64,000 nucleotides of DNA from Synechococcus elongatus PCC 11801 (GTDB taxonomy: Bacteria > Cyanobacteriota > Cyanobacteriia > Synechococcales > Synechococcaceae): positions 62,001 to 126,000 of the forward strand of contig NZ_CP030139.2 of NCBI RefSeq assembly GCF_003846445.2, given 5' to 3'. Both the position numbers and the translations under genes were made by a program. Below the pieces are notes generated by a model. That model made no database searches. It had not been told where the DNA came from and saw only the letters and a program-made list of their open reading frames with translations. How positions within the stretch are numbered: position 1 is the stretch's first letter; each line of letters opens with the position of its first letter. Below are positions 1 to 9,908 of this stretch, piece by piece.

Positions 1-192
1 CTGAAGCAACAAGGTTTGACGGTCGATCAATCGTTTCTCAATTTTTGGACAAGGCTGTTGCTTTCGGCCAAGCAGCCGCTCAGTCAAGCGGCGACTGCTG
101 CATCGATTTCACTAGAGCAACTCGATTTAACAACGGTGATCGACTGGTATCGCCAGCAATTCCAGCCTGATGCTGGGCTGCCAACGGCATGA
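1..192 (+). CDS. 3' end of an unidentified protein (partial)
   Basis: An open frame runs from the first base to a TGA at 190-192 and encodes about 63 residues ending in ...WYRQQFQPDAGLPTA. Its stop overlaps the ATG of the next gene in an ATGA arrangement, which is typical of translationally coupled cyanobacterial genes and supports that the frame is real. I do not recognise the family from this fragment; the visible part is hydrophilic with several Gln and no membrane segment. The start lies outside the window. Confidence 0.6.
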   Translation: MKQQGLTVDQSFLNFWTRLLLSAKQPLSQAATAASISLEQLDLTTVIDWYRQQFQPDAGLPTA

Positions 193-686
193 CGGCGGTT
201 TTGCAGGTCGATTGGCTGGCCTATCAGACCCTAATTGAGCAAGTCGCGATCGCGATTCAGCAATCAGATTGGCGGCCGCAACAGGTTCTTGCGATCGCGC
301 GGGGCGGTCTTTATTTAGGCGATGCCCTCTCGCGCATCTTGCAAGTGCCGCTGGCAGTGATGGCGGTGCAATCCTACGGTGGTGAAGCAGGTCGCGATCG
401 CGGTGCCGTTCAGATTGGTGCCAACATCGCCATGACCAGCGATCGCCTACTCAGTCCGCTACTGCTGGTCGATGACCTCGTGGATTCCGGCGAAACCCTG
501 CAGCAAACCAGGGTCTGGCTGCAACAAACCCAAAAGGTTATGGAGCTGCGCACAGCTGTCCTTTGGCAGAAACCCAGTAGCCAGTTTCAGCCGGATTTTG
601 TGGCACAAGTCCTGACTGATAATCCTTGGATTGAACAGCCCTTTGAAACCTATGATCGCTGGGGTCGTCGGCCAGGACACCCCTAA
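189..686 (+). CDS. Phosphoribosyltransferase family protein (purine-type)
   Basis: 165-residue protein of the type I phosphoribosyltransferase fold, probably transferring phosphoribose from PRPP to a purine base (xanthine/hypoxanthine-type), cytoplasmic. The PRPP-binding motif VDDLVDSGET lies at residues 94-103, and an AIARGGLYLG segment at about residues 35-44 matches the PPi loop of this family. Length fits Gpt-like enzymes. The ATG overlaps the stop of the upstream gene by four bases, so the two are probably one operon. The exact base specificity cannot be read from the sequence; PRT-fold regulators such as PyrR are an alternative. Confidence 0.75.
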   Translation: MTAVLQVDWLAYQTLIEQVAIAIQQSDWRPQQVLAIARGGLYLGDALSRILQVPLAVMAVQSYGGEAGRDRGAVQIGANIAMTSDRLLSPLLLVDDLVDSGETLQQTRVWLQQTQKVMELRTAVLWQKPSSQFQPDFVAQVLTDNPWIEQPFETYDRWGRRPGHP

Positions 687-737
687 AATGACCTATCGGT
701 CTACTGGCAAGTTCAAGCAACTCAACCTCCTCCAACG

Positions 738-770
738 AAAAATCTCCTCCCTCGCAATGAGAGAGGAGAT
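738..770 (-). terminator. Rho-independent terminator downstream of ndhD
   Basis: Read on the minus strand, a stem with arms ATCTCCTC/GAGGAGAT (extended inward by three pairs after one mismatch) is followed by a run of five T (plus-strand A at 738-742). It lies about 50 bases after the ndhD stop. On the plus strand the same stem lacks a U tract, so it serves ndhD rather than the phosphoribosyltransferase. Confidence 0.6.
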
Positions 771-819
771 GCAGTGCAGCAAGTGCTCCTGCTGATCAAT
801 CAAGTGCTTCAGTGAGGAC

Positions 820-2421
820 TTAATCGATCACAGGGGCGGAGACCATGGAGACTGCCGTCGTTTCTTCACCCGTTGGCATCTGCGAGTAGAGACTTCCTTG
901 CTGAGTCAAGGCAACGGTAGGTAGATTCGCCTGCACTTGAGCGGCTAAAGCAGTGGTCGTGGCGTCATAGACCTGAGTGGTCAGCTTCGGATAGAAACCG
1001 ATCGCCAAGGTGGGAATGAGCAAGCAGAAGGTGATGAACAGCTCACGGGGCTTAGCATCTGCCAGCACTTGGCCCAGTTGCAGGTTGTAGTTGCCGTAAA
1101 AGATCCGGCGCAGCATCGAAAGCAGATACATGGGCGTCAGGATCAAGCCCACGGCGGCCAGCAGGATAGTTACGGTGCGGAAGCCACTGCTGTAGACACT
1201 GTCGGTGAAGCCGAGGAAAACCGTGAGTTCACTGACAAAACCACTCATACCCGGCAGCGCCAAGGAAGCCATCGCCGTCGCCGTGAACAGTGCAAAGGTG
1301 ACGGGCATTTGCTTGGCAAGACCGCTGATTTGCGGAATTTGCAGCGTGTGGGTGCGTTCATAGGCAACGCCTGCCAAGAAGAACAGTGCTGCTGCAATCA
1401 AGCCGTGGGAGAGCATCTGCAACAGGGCGCCATTCAGACCCAAGCTGTTGTAGGCCGCAATTCCCAGCAGGACAAAGCCCATGTGCGAGATCGAAGAGTA
1501 GGCGATCTTGCGCTTGAGGTTGTCTTGGGCAAAGGCGTTGAACGCACCGTAAATGATGTTGACGATGCCCAGAACGGCAAGAACAGGCGCAAAGTGGATG
1601 TGCGCTTCCGGCAGCAGTTGTACGTTGAAGCGAATCAGCGCATAGCCCCCCATCTTCAAGAGGATGCCAGCCAGCAGCATTGATCCGGGTGCATTGGCTT
1701 CGCCGTGAGCGTCCGGCAGCCAAGTATGGAGCGGGAAGACTGAGAGTTTGACGCCAAAAGCGATCAAGAAGCCAGCGTAGGCTAGCAGTTCCAGCCAGAA
1801 ACTATAGTTCTTGAGGCCGAGTTCAGTCAGGTCAAAGCTAAAGCTATCACCGCTGAAGGCCAGAGCCAGACCCGCCACCAAGATGAACAGTGAGGCAAGG
1901 GCGGTGTAAAGGATGAATTTAGTGGCGGCGTACTGCCGTTTGGGGCCACCCCAAATCGAGATCAGCAGGTAGACCGGCACCAGCTCCAATTCCCAGACGA
2001 GGAAGAAGAGCATCATGTCTTGGGCTGTGAAAACGGCAATCTGAGCGCCGTAAAGCAGCAGCAGCAGGAAATGGAAGAGCTTGGGCTTGACGTTGATGTT
2101 CCACGAGGCCAGGATAGCCAGCGTCGTGACCAATCCGGTCAGGAGCACCAAGGGCATCGACAGGCCATCGACAGCCAGGGACCAGTTGAGGCCGATTTGC
2201 GGAACCCAGCTAATCTTTTCGACCATTTGCAGCCCAGCTTCGCTGCGATCGAAATGCTGCCAGAAGGCGTAGACCATCAACGCAAAATCCGCCAGCCCCA
2301 CCAATAGGGAGTACCAGCGGACTGTCCGGCCATCCTTATCAGGGATTAACGGAATGGGGAGTGCTGCCACGATTGGCAACAGGATGATGCTCGTAAGCCA
2401 GGGAAATTGTTCGCTTGTCAT
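820..2421 (-). CDS. ndhD: NAD(P)H-quinone oxidoreductase (NDH-1) subunit 4, NdhD
   Basis: 533-residue, strongly hydrophobic proton-pumping subunit of the thylakoid NDH-1 complex, homologous to chloroplast NdhD and NuoM. It works in respiratory and cyclic electron flow, passing electrons from ferredoxin to plastoquinone. About 14 membrane helices can be seen, and the antiporter-like core carries family stretches such as [14 protein letters not shown] and [15 protein letters not shown]. The length and N-terminus ([17 protein letters not shown]) fit the NdhD1/D2 type used in NDH-1L rather than the CO2-uptake NdhD3/D4 forms; this subtype call is by resemblance only. It stands alone, with a terminator downstream. 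Confidence 0.93.
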   Translation of the reverse strand: MTSEQFPWLTSIILLPIVAALPIPLIPDKDGRTVRWYSLLVGLADFALMVYAFWQHFDRSEAGLQMVEKISWVPQIGLNWSLAVDGLSMPLVLLTGLVTTLAILASWNINVKPKLFHFLLLLLYGAQIAVFTAQDMMLFFLVWELELVPVYLLISIWGGPKRQYAATKFILYTALASLFILVAGLALAFSGDSFSFDLTELGLKNYSFWLELLAYAGFLIAFGVKLSVFPLHTWLPDAHGEANAPGSMLLAGILLKMGGYALIRFNVQLLPEAHIHFAPVLAVLGIVNIIYGAFNAFAQDNLKRKIAYSSISHMGFVLLGIAAYNSLGLNGALLQMLSHGLIAAALFFLAGVAYERTHTLQIPQISGLAKQMPVTFALFTATAMASLALPGMSGFVSELTVFLGFTDSVYSSGFRTVTILLAAVGLILTPMYLLSMLRRIFYGNYNLQLGQVLADAKPRELFITFCLLIPTLAIGFYPKLTTQVYDATTTALAAQVQANLPTVALTQQGSLYSQMPTGEETTAVSMVSAPVID

Positions 2422-2564
2422 CGGGTCTCCAGGTGCAAGCCTGGTCGATAAGCAGATTTGCTTAGTGGCTCGGCATCCAGTATATACCCGAGCTGAGTAG
2501 AAATACTCAAGTCAGCGATCGCCACTCTTTCTTGATTGTAAAGTTTTATGACACGATCGTGACT

Positions 2565-3485
2565 TTAATTTTCGGCTTCCGATTCGACAAGCGTCCCAGT
2601 CTGGGCGATCGCCAGAATTTCAGCTCGGACAGACAGTCCAGTTGCTTGCCAGGTTGTCTGCATGGCTTGTCGCACTGCTTCAGCGTGATCTGGGCTGGCG
2701 ATCGCCAATAGGGTCGGGCCGGCACCGCTGATCACTAGGCCAAAAGCGCCAGCCTTCAAAGCAGCAGCTTCCACCACTTCATAGCCGGGAATCAGCACCT
2801 GACGATAGGGCTGATGGAGGCGATCCTGGAGAGCGGCTGCTAGCCATTCACCATTGCCACTGGCTAGCGATCGCACCACGAGACCGACATGAGCAGCGTT
2901 GAAGATCGCATCACTGCGGCTGTATTGCGTGGGGAGAACCTGACGCGCTGCTTCCGTTGAGAGTTCGAAGTCCGGGATGGCAACGACCGGAATCAAGTCA
3001 GAGTGCCAGTCGAGATCGGCGATCGCCCACTGATTTTGGCGATCGCGAGCGGCTAAGCGACAACCGCCCAGCAGCGCCGGCACCACATTGTCAGGATGAC
3101 CTTCCAGTTCCGTCGCCAGATCGCAAAGTTGAGCGTTGGTCCACGGGTTGCCTGCCAGCGCATTCGCACCGACAAGACCGGCCACGATCGCGGTCGCAGA
3201 ACTCCCTAAGCCTCGTGCCAGCGGCACCGCCAGCTCAATCTCCAACCGGAGGGCAGGGACAGGCTGCCCCTGCTTTTCAAAGAAGGCAGCAAAGGCTTGA
3301 TAAACCAGATTGTCGCGATCGCCACTAATCTTCTCGGCATCGAGGCCGCGAGCCGTAATCTCCAGCTCACCTGAAGGTGCCACCGAAAACCAAAACTGGT
3401 TGTAGAGCGTTAGGGCTGCCCCAAGGCAGTCAAAACCCGGCCCGAGGTTGGCCGTCGTAGCGGGAACAGCGACACGAACGCGCAT
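2565..3485 (-). CDS. thrB: Homoserine kinase
   Basis: 306-residue GHMP-family kinase that phosphorylates L-homoserine with ATP to O-phosphohomoserine in threonine synthesis, cytoplasmic. The N-terminus has the GHMP start [20 protein letters not shown], and the phosphate loop is [12 protein letters not shown] at about residues 87-98. A C-terminal Gly-rich [13 protein letters not shown] motif is also present. Length is normal for the family. It lies downstream of cobD on the same strand with hairpins between them, so co-transcription is doubtful. Confidence 0.93.
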   Translation of the reverse strand: MRVRVAVPATTANLGPGFDCLGAALTLYNQFWFSVAPSGELEITARGLDAEKISGDRDNLVYQAFAAFFEKQGQPVPALRLEIELAVPLARGLGSSATAIVAGLVGANALAGNPWTNAQLCDLATELEGHPDNVVPALLGGCRLAARDRQNQWAIADLDWHSDLIPVVAIPDFELSTEAARQVLPTQYSRSDAIFNAAHVGLVVRSLASGNGEWLAAALQDRLHQPYRQVLIPGYEVVEAAALKAGAFGLVISGAGPTLLAIASPDHAEAVRQAMQTTWQATGLSVRAEILAIAQTGTLVESEAEN

Positions 3486-3505
3486 GAGATATGGAAAAAG
3501 CCTTT

Positions 3506-3539
3506 CCCAGAATACTGGGCTGAGGGGACGCCTCTCAGC
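3506..3539 (-). terminator. Tandem hairpins at the cobD stop, before thrB
   Basis: Two adjacent inverted repeats lie between cobD and thrB. GCTGAGGGG/CCTCTCAGC (3519-3527 and 3531-3539, one G-U pair) covers the cobD stop codon, and CCCAG/CTGGG (3506-3510 and 3515-3519) follows. A T-rich GGCTTTTTCC comes next on the minus strand. They could end or weaken cobD transcription before thrB. The second hairpin is short, so the call is tentative. Confidence 0.4.
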
Positions 3540-4512
3540 GCCCTTGAAGCAGGAGCAAAACCGTAATTACCGCCAACCACAACAGGAAAGCGATGCGGGT
3601 CAGACGCAAGGCTTGCTGAATCACCGTGGTGTCCAGCGATCGCACCGGATCCCCCAATAGTGGCTTCGAGACAATTTGGCCTTGGTAGTGGTTGTCGCCA
3701 CCGACTTGCACACCGAGGGCCGCTGCATAGGCTGCTTCACTCCAACCCGCATTAGGACTGGGATCCGCTGGTGCATCGCGGCAACAGATTTGCCAGACTT
3801 GCTGAGGTCGACCGCTGAGGATCGCGATCGTCAGCACCACGCAGCGGCAGGGTAGCCAAGTCCAGACATCTTCGCTGCGAGCTGGGAACCAACCAAGATG
3901 GGTATAGGGCGGACGGCGATAACCCACCATTGAGTCCAGAGTGCTGGCGGCTTTGTAGGCGATCGCTAAAGGGACAGGGCCAAGTCCTAGCACTGCACTC
4001 AGTCCGGCATAGAACAGCGGTGCCAATACGCCATCCGTCGCGTTTTCAGTCACAGTTTCCAGCACCGCTCGCTGAATCTCGGTCGCCGAGAGCTGATCGG
4101 TATCGCGACCTACATAGCGACTCAGGGCGATTCTGGCTGCTGGCAAATCATTAGCCACTAAAGGCTTCAGAACTTCTGCCGCCGCCTCGCGCAGACTCCG
4201 ACCGGCGAAACAACTCGCCAGCAGAATCACCTGTAATCCTGCCGAGAGGAGTGGCGACCAACGAGCAATCGCGTCAAAGACTGCCCAACTGGCGATCGCG
4301 CTACCAGCCACTAGAACAATCGTCAGGACCACGCCTGAGATCCGCTGAGCGATCGGAGATTTCAGCCAGCGAAACGTCCAGTCGCGCCAGCGAGCAATCA
4401 CCCAACCCAAGGATTGCACCGGATGCGGCCAGCCCCAGGGATCGCCCACGCCATAGTCCAGCAGAGCCGCCAGCCCCAAGACCGCGATCGCCGTCAGTGA
4501 CGCAGACATCAT
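3535..4512 (-). CDS. cobD: Adenosylcobinamide-phosphate synthase CobD/CbiB
   Basis: 325-residue integral membrane enzyme that attaches aminopropanol (phosphate) to adenosylcobyric acid during cobalamin or pseudocobalamin synthesis. Family features seen: an early [19 protein letters not shown] segment (residues 19-37), a central [15 protein letters not shown] stretch and [13 protein letters not shown] near residues 187-199, plus several membrane helices. Length is normal. Its pathway partner cobU lies about 51 kb away at 55169-55747, so the pathway is dispersed here. Confidence 0.9.
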   Translation of the reverse strand: MMSASLTAIAVLGLAALLDYGVGDPWGWPHPVQSLGWVIARWRDWTFRWLKSPIAQRISGVVLTIVLVAGSAIASWAVFDAIARWSPLLSAGLQVILLASCFAGRSLREAAAEVLKPLVANDLPAARIALSRYVGRDTDQLSATEIQRAVLETVTENATDGVLAPLFYAGLSAVLGLGPVPLAIAYKAASTLDSMVGYRRPPYTHLGWFPARSEDVWTWLPCRCVVLTIAILSGRPQQVWQICCRDAPADPSPNAGWSEAAYAAALGVQVGGDNHYQGQIVSKPLLGDPVRSLDTTVIQQALRLTRIAFLLWLAVITVLLLLQGR

Positions 4513-4621
4513 GATTGCCCTTGGAGTGCTGTTTGAGCCTCAAACCCAAATGCCTGCTCCCGCAAGTCAACTAATCGCAATGTCTGACTCTTACCCATGA
4601 AGTCCCACCGATCATCCTGTT

Positions 4622-4686
4622 GCGGGGGGGGCTGGGGGAGTCGAGTCCCCCAGTGCGTGGGTGTGGGGGTGCGCAATCACCCCCAC
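4622..4686 (+). repeat. G-rich double inverted repeat upstream of the VOC gene
   Basis: The stretch contains runs of 7, 5, 3 and 5 G on the plus strand and two consecutive hairpins: CTGGGGGA/TCCCCCAG (4632-4639, 4646-4653) and GTGGGGGT/ACCCCCAC (4663-4670, 4679-4686). It lies in the intergenic region between divergent cobD and the VOC gene. It looks unlike nearby intergenic DNA. It could be a remnant of a small repeat family, a terminator-like block or a quadruplex-forming element. Confidence 0.6.
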
Positions 4687-4757
4687 GGACAAAGGTTTTG
4701 ATTGATAGACCAGAATCATCACAACTCAACCATCCACACCCACTTGCACCCTGCCCC

Positions 4758-5192
4758 ATGCATCACGTCTCGATCCGAACAGCCAATATCCATCGCGCGA
4801 TCGCCTTCTACGAACTTCTAGGATTTCAGGTTTGCGAGCGCTTCACTGCCGGCTACACCTTGGCTTGCTGGATGGAAGGTTTGGGCGGCCGCATCGAACT
4901 CCTGCAAGTCCCCCAACCCCAACCTGCCGCTGATGCCTTCCACGACGAGCACTACACCGGCTACTACCATCTCTCCTTTGACCTGACTGAGCAGACGCCA
5001 AATCTTAGTCAGTGGCTGGATGGGTTTCAGGCCAGACTACAGGCTCAGGGCGAAGACCTAGCCCCAGTGTTGCTGACTCCGCGCCAGCAACAGATTGGAA
5101 GCACTATCTACGAAGTGATGTTTTTGGCCGATCGCGATGGTCTGCCGCTGGAATTTCTGCGCCTGCAGGCCCGCCTCGCCTCATCTGACTGA
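4758..5192 (+). CDS. VOC (glyoxalase/bleomycin-resistance/dioxygenase) superfamily protein
   Basis: 144-residue cytoplasmic protein with a single vicinal-oxygen-chelate fold. It begins MHHVSIRTANIHRAIAFYE, the usual first beta-alpha unit with an early metal-ligand-type His, and ends with EVMFLADRDGLPLEFLRL, the usual C-terminal strand with its Glu. The ATG at 4758 was chosen because residues before it read as G-rich repeat translated by chance. The substrate cannot be inferred; glyoxalase-like or other roles are open. Confidence 0.75.
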   Translation: MHHVSIRTANIHRAIAFYELLGFQVCERFTAGYTLACWMEGLGGRIELLQVPQPQPAADAFHDEHYTGYYHLSFDLTEQTPNLSQWLDGFQARLQAQGEDLAPVLLTPRQQQIGSTIYEVMFLADRDGLPLEFLRLQARLASSD

Positions 5193-5210
5193 AATCCTTG
5201 CGGCGATCGC

Positions 5211-5238
5211 TTGCGGAGCAAGGCACTTATGCTAAATT
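5211..5238 (+). promoter_or_regulatory. Putative promoter of tRNA-Lys
   Basis: TTGCGG (5211-5216), 16 bases, then TAAATT (5233-5238), placed about 25 bases before the tRNA. It resembles a sigma-70-type promoter; the match is by eye and only moderate. Confidence 0.35.
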
Positions 5239-5262
5239 AGAAAACGTGCCTCAATCAGGCAT

Positions 5263-5334
5263 GGGTCGCTAGCTCAGCGGTAGAGCACTCGGCTTTTAAC
5301 CGATTGGTCCTGGGTTCGAATCCCAGGCGACCCA
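5263..5334 (+). tRNA. trnK: tRNA-Lys (anticodon UUU)
   Basis: A 72-base cloverleaf: acceptor GGGTCGC pairs with GCGACCC, the D arm is GCTC/GAGC, the anticodon loop CTTTTAA reads UUU, and the T arm is CTGGG-TTCGAAT-CCCAG. Discriminator base A ends the gene; CCA is not encoded. A run of T follows at once (5335-5340) and probably terminates the transcript. Confidence 0.97.
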
Positions 5335-5566
5335 TTTTTTCAGTAGTCACCATTAGCTCTTGTGTAGGCTGTTAGTAATTGCAGTCCTGAACTAGGGATC
5401 TGCGATGACAGGGCAGTCGTTTGAGGAGCGATCGCGGCTTGATCCCGCTTAGCATTGCTCGCGACCGTCTGCAGGGCTGCCCTTAGCCTAAGATTGTTTG
5501 AACAGAGAGTTGCGGCCTGGTCGAACAGGTCGTCAGCATTCAGGAACCCAAGTCGGAGGACCTTCT

Positions 5567-6640
5567 ATGGCGCTCGTACCCTTGCGGCTCATGCTTGATC
5601 ATGCAGCTGAGAACGAATACGGCATTCCTGCTTTCAACGTCAACAACCTGGAGCAGGTTCAGTCGATTCTGCAAGCGGCAGACGAAACTGATAGCCCTGT
5701 CATTCTGCAAGCGTCTCGGGGTGCCCGTAGCTACGCTGGCGAAAACTTCTTGCGCCACCTGATTCTGGCGGCTGTGGAAACCTACCCCCACATCCCCATC
5801 GCCATGCACCAAGACCATGGCAACAGCCCGGCCACTTGCTACTCCGCCATCAAAAACGGCTTCACCAGCGTGATGATGGACGGCTCTTTGGAAGCCGACG
5901 CTAAAACCCCTGCAAGCTACGAGTACAACGTCGAAGTGACCCGCCAAGTGGTGGATGTGGCTCACTCGATCGGCGTCAGCGTCGAAGGCGAACTGGGTTG
6001 CTTGGGCTCCTTGGAAACCGGCAAAGGCGAAGCAGAAGACGGCCACGGCTTTGAAGGCACTCTCGATCATTCGCAACTGCTGACCGACCCCGACCAAGCG
6101 GTTGACTTCGTCGAAAAAACGCAAGTTGACGCCCTGGCCGTTGCGATCGGTACCAGCCACGGTGCTTACAAATTCACCCGCAAACCGACGGGCGAAATCT
6201 TGGCAATCAGCCGCATCGAAGAAATCCACCGTCGTCTGCCCAACACCCACTTGGTGATGCACGGTTCTTCGTCGGTGCCCCAAGAGTTGCTGGAACTGAT
6301 CAACGAGTACGGCGGTCAAATTCCGGAAACCTACGGCGTTCCCGTCGAAGAGATCCAAAAAGCGATCAAACTCGGCGTCCGCAAAATCAACATCGACACC
6401 GACAACCGCTTGGCCTTCACGGCTGCGGTTCGTGAAGCAGCGGCCAAAGACCCCAGCAACTTTGACCCCCGCCACTTCAACAAACCGGCGATCAAGTACA
6501 TGAAACAAGTGTGCGTCGATCGCTACGTGGCCTTCAACACCGCTGGCCAAGCTAGCAAGATCAAGCAAGAAGGTTTGGATGAGTTCGCAGCAAAATACGC
6601 CAAAGGCGAACTGCGCGCTCAAACCAAAGTGTTTGCCTAA
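5567..6640 (+). CDS. fba: Class II fructose-1,6-bisphosphate aldolase (Calvin-cycle type)
   Basis: 357-residue zinc aldolase that joins dihydroxyacetone phosphate with glyceraldehyde-3-phosphate or erythrose-4-phosphate, serving the Calvin cycle and glycolysis in the cytoplasm. Zn ligands are visible in AMHQDHGNS and in VEGELGCLG and VMHGSSS, and the [15 protein letters not shown] phosphate-binding segment is present. The ATG at 5567 follows a strong GGAGG site (5555-5559). The longer upstream frame reads as leader. It is a single gene with its own terminator. Confidence 0.95.
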   Translation: MALVPLRLMLDHAAENEYGIPAFNVNNLEQVQSILQAADETDSPVILQASRGARSYAGENFLRHLILAAVETYPHIPIAMHQDHGNSPATCYSAIKNGFTSVMMDGSLEADAKTPASYEYNVEVTRQVVDVAHSIGVSVEGELGCLGSLETGKGEAEDGHGFEGTLDHSQLLTDPDQAVDFVEKTQVDALAVAIGTSHGAYKFTRKPTGEILAISRIEEIHRRLPNTHLVMHGSSSVPQELLELINEYGGQIPETYGVPVEEIQKAIKLGVRKINIDTDNRLAFTAAVREAAAKDPSNFDPRHFNKPAIKYMKQVCVDRYVAFNTAGQASKIKQEGLDEFAAKYAKGELRAQTKVFA

Positions 6641-6685
6641 ACCCTAAGGAGGCGATCGCGCCTCATTTGACCTCTCTGGAGTGCA

Positions 6686-6717
6686 GCGGAATTCCCATCT
6701 GGGGGTTCCGCTTTTTT
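6686..6717 (+). terminator. Rho-independent terminator of fba
   Basis: GCGGAA (6686-6691) pairs with TTCCGC (6706-6711), with inner CCC/GGG pairing, and is followed by six T. It lies 46 bases past the aldolase stop. Confidence 0.8.
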
Positions 6718-6831
6718 GTGGGTCGCGGCAAGCTCAGTCCTCTCCGGAGCCTCTAGCACTTGCCTGCGCAATTCTCGAGCGAACTCATGACTACTCTGGA
6801 AGAAACCCTCATGGTTGGCGCGATCGCGCCT

Positions 6832-6868
6832 ATAAAAGACCCTCCTCCACTCACTGCGAAGAAGGGTC
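6832..6868 (-). terminator. Rho-independent terminator of ftsH
   Basis: On the minus strand GACCCT and AGGGTC (plus positions 6863-6868 and 6838-6843) form a stem followed by TTTTATA, about 25 bases past the ftsH stop. Confidence 0.65.
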
Positions 6869-6893
6869 TCGTTATTGAATTGCGACAGATGAC

Positions 6894-8768
6894 TTACGCC
6901 GGTTGGAGTTCTGGCAGTTCAGCGCGCTGAAGCAGGGCTTGCAGTTCTTCGCCTTCAATCACTTCCACATCGAGGATGCGCTGGGCAATTTCCTCGAGGA
7001 GGTCACGATTACGTTGCAGAATGGCCAGTGCTTGCTCATGGCCCTCGTCTACGAGTTGCTTCACCTCGGCATCGATTGCCTTGGCGGTTTCATCACTGAC
7101 CCGACGACGAGGATTCATCCCCTCCCCTCCGAGAAAATTGTTACCGCCTCCTTTATCGAAGGCCAGCGGTCCTAGGACTTGGCTCATGCCATAGGTCGTG
7201 ACCATTTGCTCAGCCACATCCGTAGCCCGCTGCAGGTCATTTGATGCCCCGGTGGTGATGCTGCCGAAGATAATCTCTTCCGCCGATCGCCCACCGAGAA
7301 GGGTGGCAATCTGGCCTTTCAATTCCTCCGCACTGAGCAAGAAGCGATCTTCCGTCGGTAGTTGCAGGGTATAGCCCAGGGCCGCCATGCCGCGAGGCAC
7401 GATCGAAATCTTGGCGACTTTGCTGCCTCCAGGCATCAAAGCGCCGACAATCGCATGCCCGACTTCGTGATAGGCAACGATCCGTTTTTCGTTCTCGTTG
7501 AGTACACGGCTCTTCTTCTCAAGGCCGGCGACTACCCGCTCGATTGCTTCGTTGAGGTCGGCTTGCGCCACTTGGGTGCGACCATTACGCGCGGCGAGGA
7601 GTGCCGCTTCGTTGATCAGGTTGGCTAGATCAGCACCTGCAAACCCAGACGTGCGTACTGCGATCGCTTGCAGATCGACCTCAGGATCGAGCTTGACCTT
7701 GCGGCCATAGATGTCGAGGATGGCCTTCCGCCCAGCCAAGTCAGGACGATCAACCAGGACTTGGCGATCGAAACGACCCGGTCGCAACAGGGCTGGATCG
7801 AGGGTTTCCGGTCGGTTGGTGGCCGCTAGGACAATGACGGTGGCTCCATCCGCTGAGAAGCCATCCATCTCGGTCAGCAACTGGTTGAGGGTCTGCTCGC
7901 GTTCGTCATTGCCCCCCATAAAGTTGCCGCTGGCACGGGACTTGCCGATTGCATCCAATTCGTCGATGAAGACGATACAGGGAGCCTTTTGTTTGGCTTG
8001 TTCAAACAGGTCGCGGACCCGAGCAGCGCCCGCCCCAACGAACAGTTCAACAAATTCAGAGCCCGAAATGGAGAAGAACGGCACTCGCGCTTCGCCAGCG
8101 ACGGCCTTGGCCAGCAGGGTTTTACCCGTCCCTGGCGGCCCCACGAGCAGCACCCCTTTGGGGATGCGGGCGCCAATGTTGAGGTAGCGTTCGGGGGTTT
8201 TCAGGAAATCAACAATTTCCTGTAGCTCTGCCTTGGCTTCTTCAACCCCTGCAACATCACCGAAGGTGGTACGGGTATCATCACCCTCGACGTAGACCTT
8301 GGCGCGACTCTTGGTAAAGGAAAGCGCTCCCTGTGGGCCGTTGCGGGCTTGACGAGCAGCAAAAAATTGCAAGACCCCGATAAAGATCAGGGGTGGAATA
8401 ATCCAGCCCAGCAAGGTTGTGAAGAAGTTCCCTTTCTGGGGCGGGGCGGCGGCAAACTCAACCCCTTTTTGTTCCAGTCGTTGCGGGAGTTCTAAGTCAA
8501 AGATCGGCGTTGTGCTCAGGACATCGCCAGCCTTACCCTCAACATCATCCTTGAGTTGATAGCGAATCTGTTCCTGGGTGATGTAGGCACGGGCTACCAA
8601 ACCATCATTCACCTGATCGATGAACAAGCTGTAGGGCACCCGAGACACCTGTGGACTGCCCACACCGGGGATCAATCCAATCAGCAGAAAGAATAGACCC
8701 ACGCCAAACAAAACCAGGCTGATAATGCGATTGCGGCTGGGCCGCGTGGGATTCTCCTTGATGGCCAT
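6894..8768 (-). CDS. ftsH: ATP-dependent zinc metalloprotease FtsH
   Basis: 624-residue membrane AAA+ protease that degrades damaged membrane proteins; in cyanobacteria FtsH paralogs act in D1 turnover of photosystem II. Layout: membrane helix 1 near residues 15-35, an extracytoplasmic domain, helix 2 near 115-135, Walker A GPPGTGKT (210-217), Walker [13 protein letters not shown] (about 264-275), and the zinc site HEVGH (434-438). I chose the ATG at 8768, which has GAGAG upstream, over an in-frame GTG at 8801 adding 11 residues. Which FtsH paralog it is cannot be decided by eye. Confidence 0.95.
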   Translation of the reverse strand: MAIKENPTRPSRNRIISLVLFGVGLFFLLIGLIPGVGSPQVSRVPYSLFIDQVNDGLVARAYITQEQIRYQLKDDVEGKAGDVLSTTPIFDLELPQRLEQKGVEFAAAPPQKGNFFTTLLGWIIPPLIFIGVLQFFAARQARNGPQGALSFTKSRAKVYVEGDDTRTTFGDVAGVEEAKAELQEIVDFLKTPERYLNIGARIPKGVLLVGPPGTGKTLLAKAVAGEARVPFFSISGSEFVELFVGAGAARVRDLFEQAKQKAPCIVFIDELDAIGKSRASGNFMGGNDEREQTLNQLLTEMDGFSADGATVIVLAATNRPETLDPALLRPGRFDRQVLVDRPDLAGRKAILDIYGRKVKLDPEVDLQAIAVRTSGFAGADLANLINEAALLAARNGRTQVAQADLNEAIERVVAGLEKKSRVLNENEKRIVAYHEVGHAIVGALMPGGSKVAKISIVPRGMAALGYTLQLPTEDRFLLSAEELKGQIATLLGGRSAEEIIFGSITTGASNDLQRATDVAEQMVTTYGMSQVLGPLAFDKGGGNNFLGGEGMNPRRRVSDETAKAIDAEVKQLVDEGHEQALAILQRNRDLLEEIAQRILDVEVIEGEELQALLQRAELPELQPA

Positions 8769-9110
8769 GAACGCTCTCACATGGAGGGGCTTTGGAATCA
8801 CGGTAGCCTAACGGCGATCGCGAGTCATTCGGTTATCGACACTCCACCGCGATCGCCCCAGATTGGGACGCTGCTGACTAAGTCTTGAGTCATTCTTAAA
8901 AACTGGTATCCGCTTTGCCGACGGGTACGATTTGCGAAACCGATGGCCTTGCCTCAATTGAAGGTGGTTTTTCAGGCTTTCTCTAGCACGCTAGAAATCC
9001 TGGGGAGGTGATGAGAGCGGGAGTCGGCTTGCTACGATGAGAGTCTTATTAAGAATTGTGATTTTTGCTGCATTGCCTTGTCCTTTTTCCGCGCCGTTCC
9101 GGTACTGCCC
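8769..9110. other. Intergenic region between divergent ftsH and the TPM-domain gene
   Basis: 342 bases holding the promoters of two divergent genes. A TG-extended -10-like TGCTACGAT lies at 9030-9038, and the leader element ATTAAGAATTGTGATTTTTG lies at 9048-9067. I see no RNA gene or other open frame here. Confidence 0.5.
9048..9067 (+). promoter_or_regulatory. Leader motif shared with rpmH (copy 1)
   Basis: ATTAAGAATTGTGATTTTTG matches the sequence at 13751-13770 at 19 of 20 positions. In both places it follows a GCTACGAT -10-like box and precedes the coding region, so it likely lies in the 5' untranslated leader. The function is unknown. Confidence 0.5.
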
Positions 9111-9908
9111 ATGTTGACCTCCTGGCTTCCGAAACTCTGTGCTGCGATCGCGGCGCTATTGCTATTCATCCCTGCTGCGCCAGCTCACGCCTTCAATAAC
9201 CCGGAGCTGTTACCTGATAGCCCCACGCCCATCATCGATCTGGCTCGCGTTCTCACCGATACCCAAGAGCAACGCCTCGCGCGGGAACTCAACCAGTTTG
9301 AGGAGGAAACTGGCTGGAAGCTGCGGGTGCTGACGCAGTTCGATCGCACGCCGGGCCTCGCCGTGCGGGATTTTTGGAACCTAGATGAGCGCAGTGTCCT
9401 GCTGGTCGCAGATCAACGGGGCGGGAATTTACTCAACTTCAATGTCGGCGAAGCCTTCTACGCCTTTATGCCCCGTACCTTTTGGGTGGAGTTACAAACC
9501 CGCTACGGCAACCAGTTCTATGTGCGCGACCATGGCGAAGACCGAGCGATCTTCGACTCTCTACATTCCATCGAAGGGTGTCTCCGCCAAGGCGGGTGCA
9601 GTGTGGTGCCAGGACTCCCTCAAGAGCAATGGATCCTCACACTCGTCACCTCTGTTCTGGGCGGCTTGGTCTGTGGTTTTACAGCTCACCCCCGTAAGCC
9701 GGGCCAAGTCATTGCTTGGCAATGGGTTCTGATCTTTTCGCCGCTTTGGGGCATTCTGTTCATTGCCTTCGGCATTGGGCCGGTGATCACGCGGACTTCC
9801 GACTGGCTACCGCTATTCCGCAACGTCGCTGGTTTCTTGGTCGGGGCTTTAGGGGCTTATCTGATTTATCAATTCCGAGGTGCGAATTCCTCAACGCCAG
9901 CCCAGTAG
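9111..9908 (+). CDS. TPM-domain protein, Psb32/TLP18.3-like
   Basis: 265-residue exported protein. A signal peptide (hydrophobic run to about residue 27, ending APAHA) is followed by a TPM domain starting PIIDLARVLTDTQEQRLARE, and then three C-terminal membrane segments. TPM proteins of plants and cyanobacteria (Psb32, TLP18.3) aid photosystem II repair in the lumen; assignment to that role is inference. The C-terminus is more strongly membrane-bound than I expect for Psb32. The ATG at 9111 gives a clean signal peptide; an in-frame TTG at 9078 would add 11 residues and lies just after the shared leader motif. Confidence 0.75.
   Translation: MLTSWLPKLCAAIAALLLFIPAAPAHAFNNPELLPDSPTPIIDLARVLTDTQEQRLARELNQFEEETGWKLRVLTQFDRTPGLAVRDFWNLDERSVLLVADQRGGNLLNFNVGEAFYAFMPRTFWVELQTRYGNQFYVRDHGEDRAIFDSLHSIEGCLRQGGCSVVPGLPQEQWILTLVTSVLGGLVCGFTAHPRKPGQVIAWQWVLIFSPLWGILFIAFGIGPVITRTSDWLPLFRNVAGFLVGALGAYLIYQFRGANSSTPAQ

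Noticed and set aside
1069-1683. 204-residue plus-strand frame within ndhD
   Set aside because: Gln/Arg/His-rich antisense translation of a membrane protein gene.
4571-4759. 62-residue minus-strand frame upstream of cobD
   Set aside because: It consists of the translated G/C-rich repeat and has no coding character.
5540-6622. 360-residue minus-strand frame opposite the aldolase gene
   Set aside because: It is the antisense shadow of a highly expressed gene with strong codon bias; rich in Val, Phe, Arg and without any family pattern.
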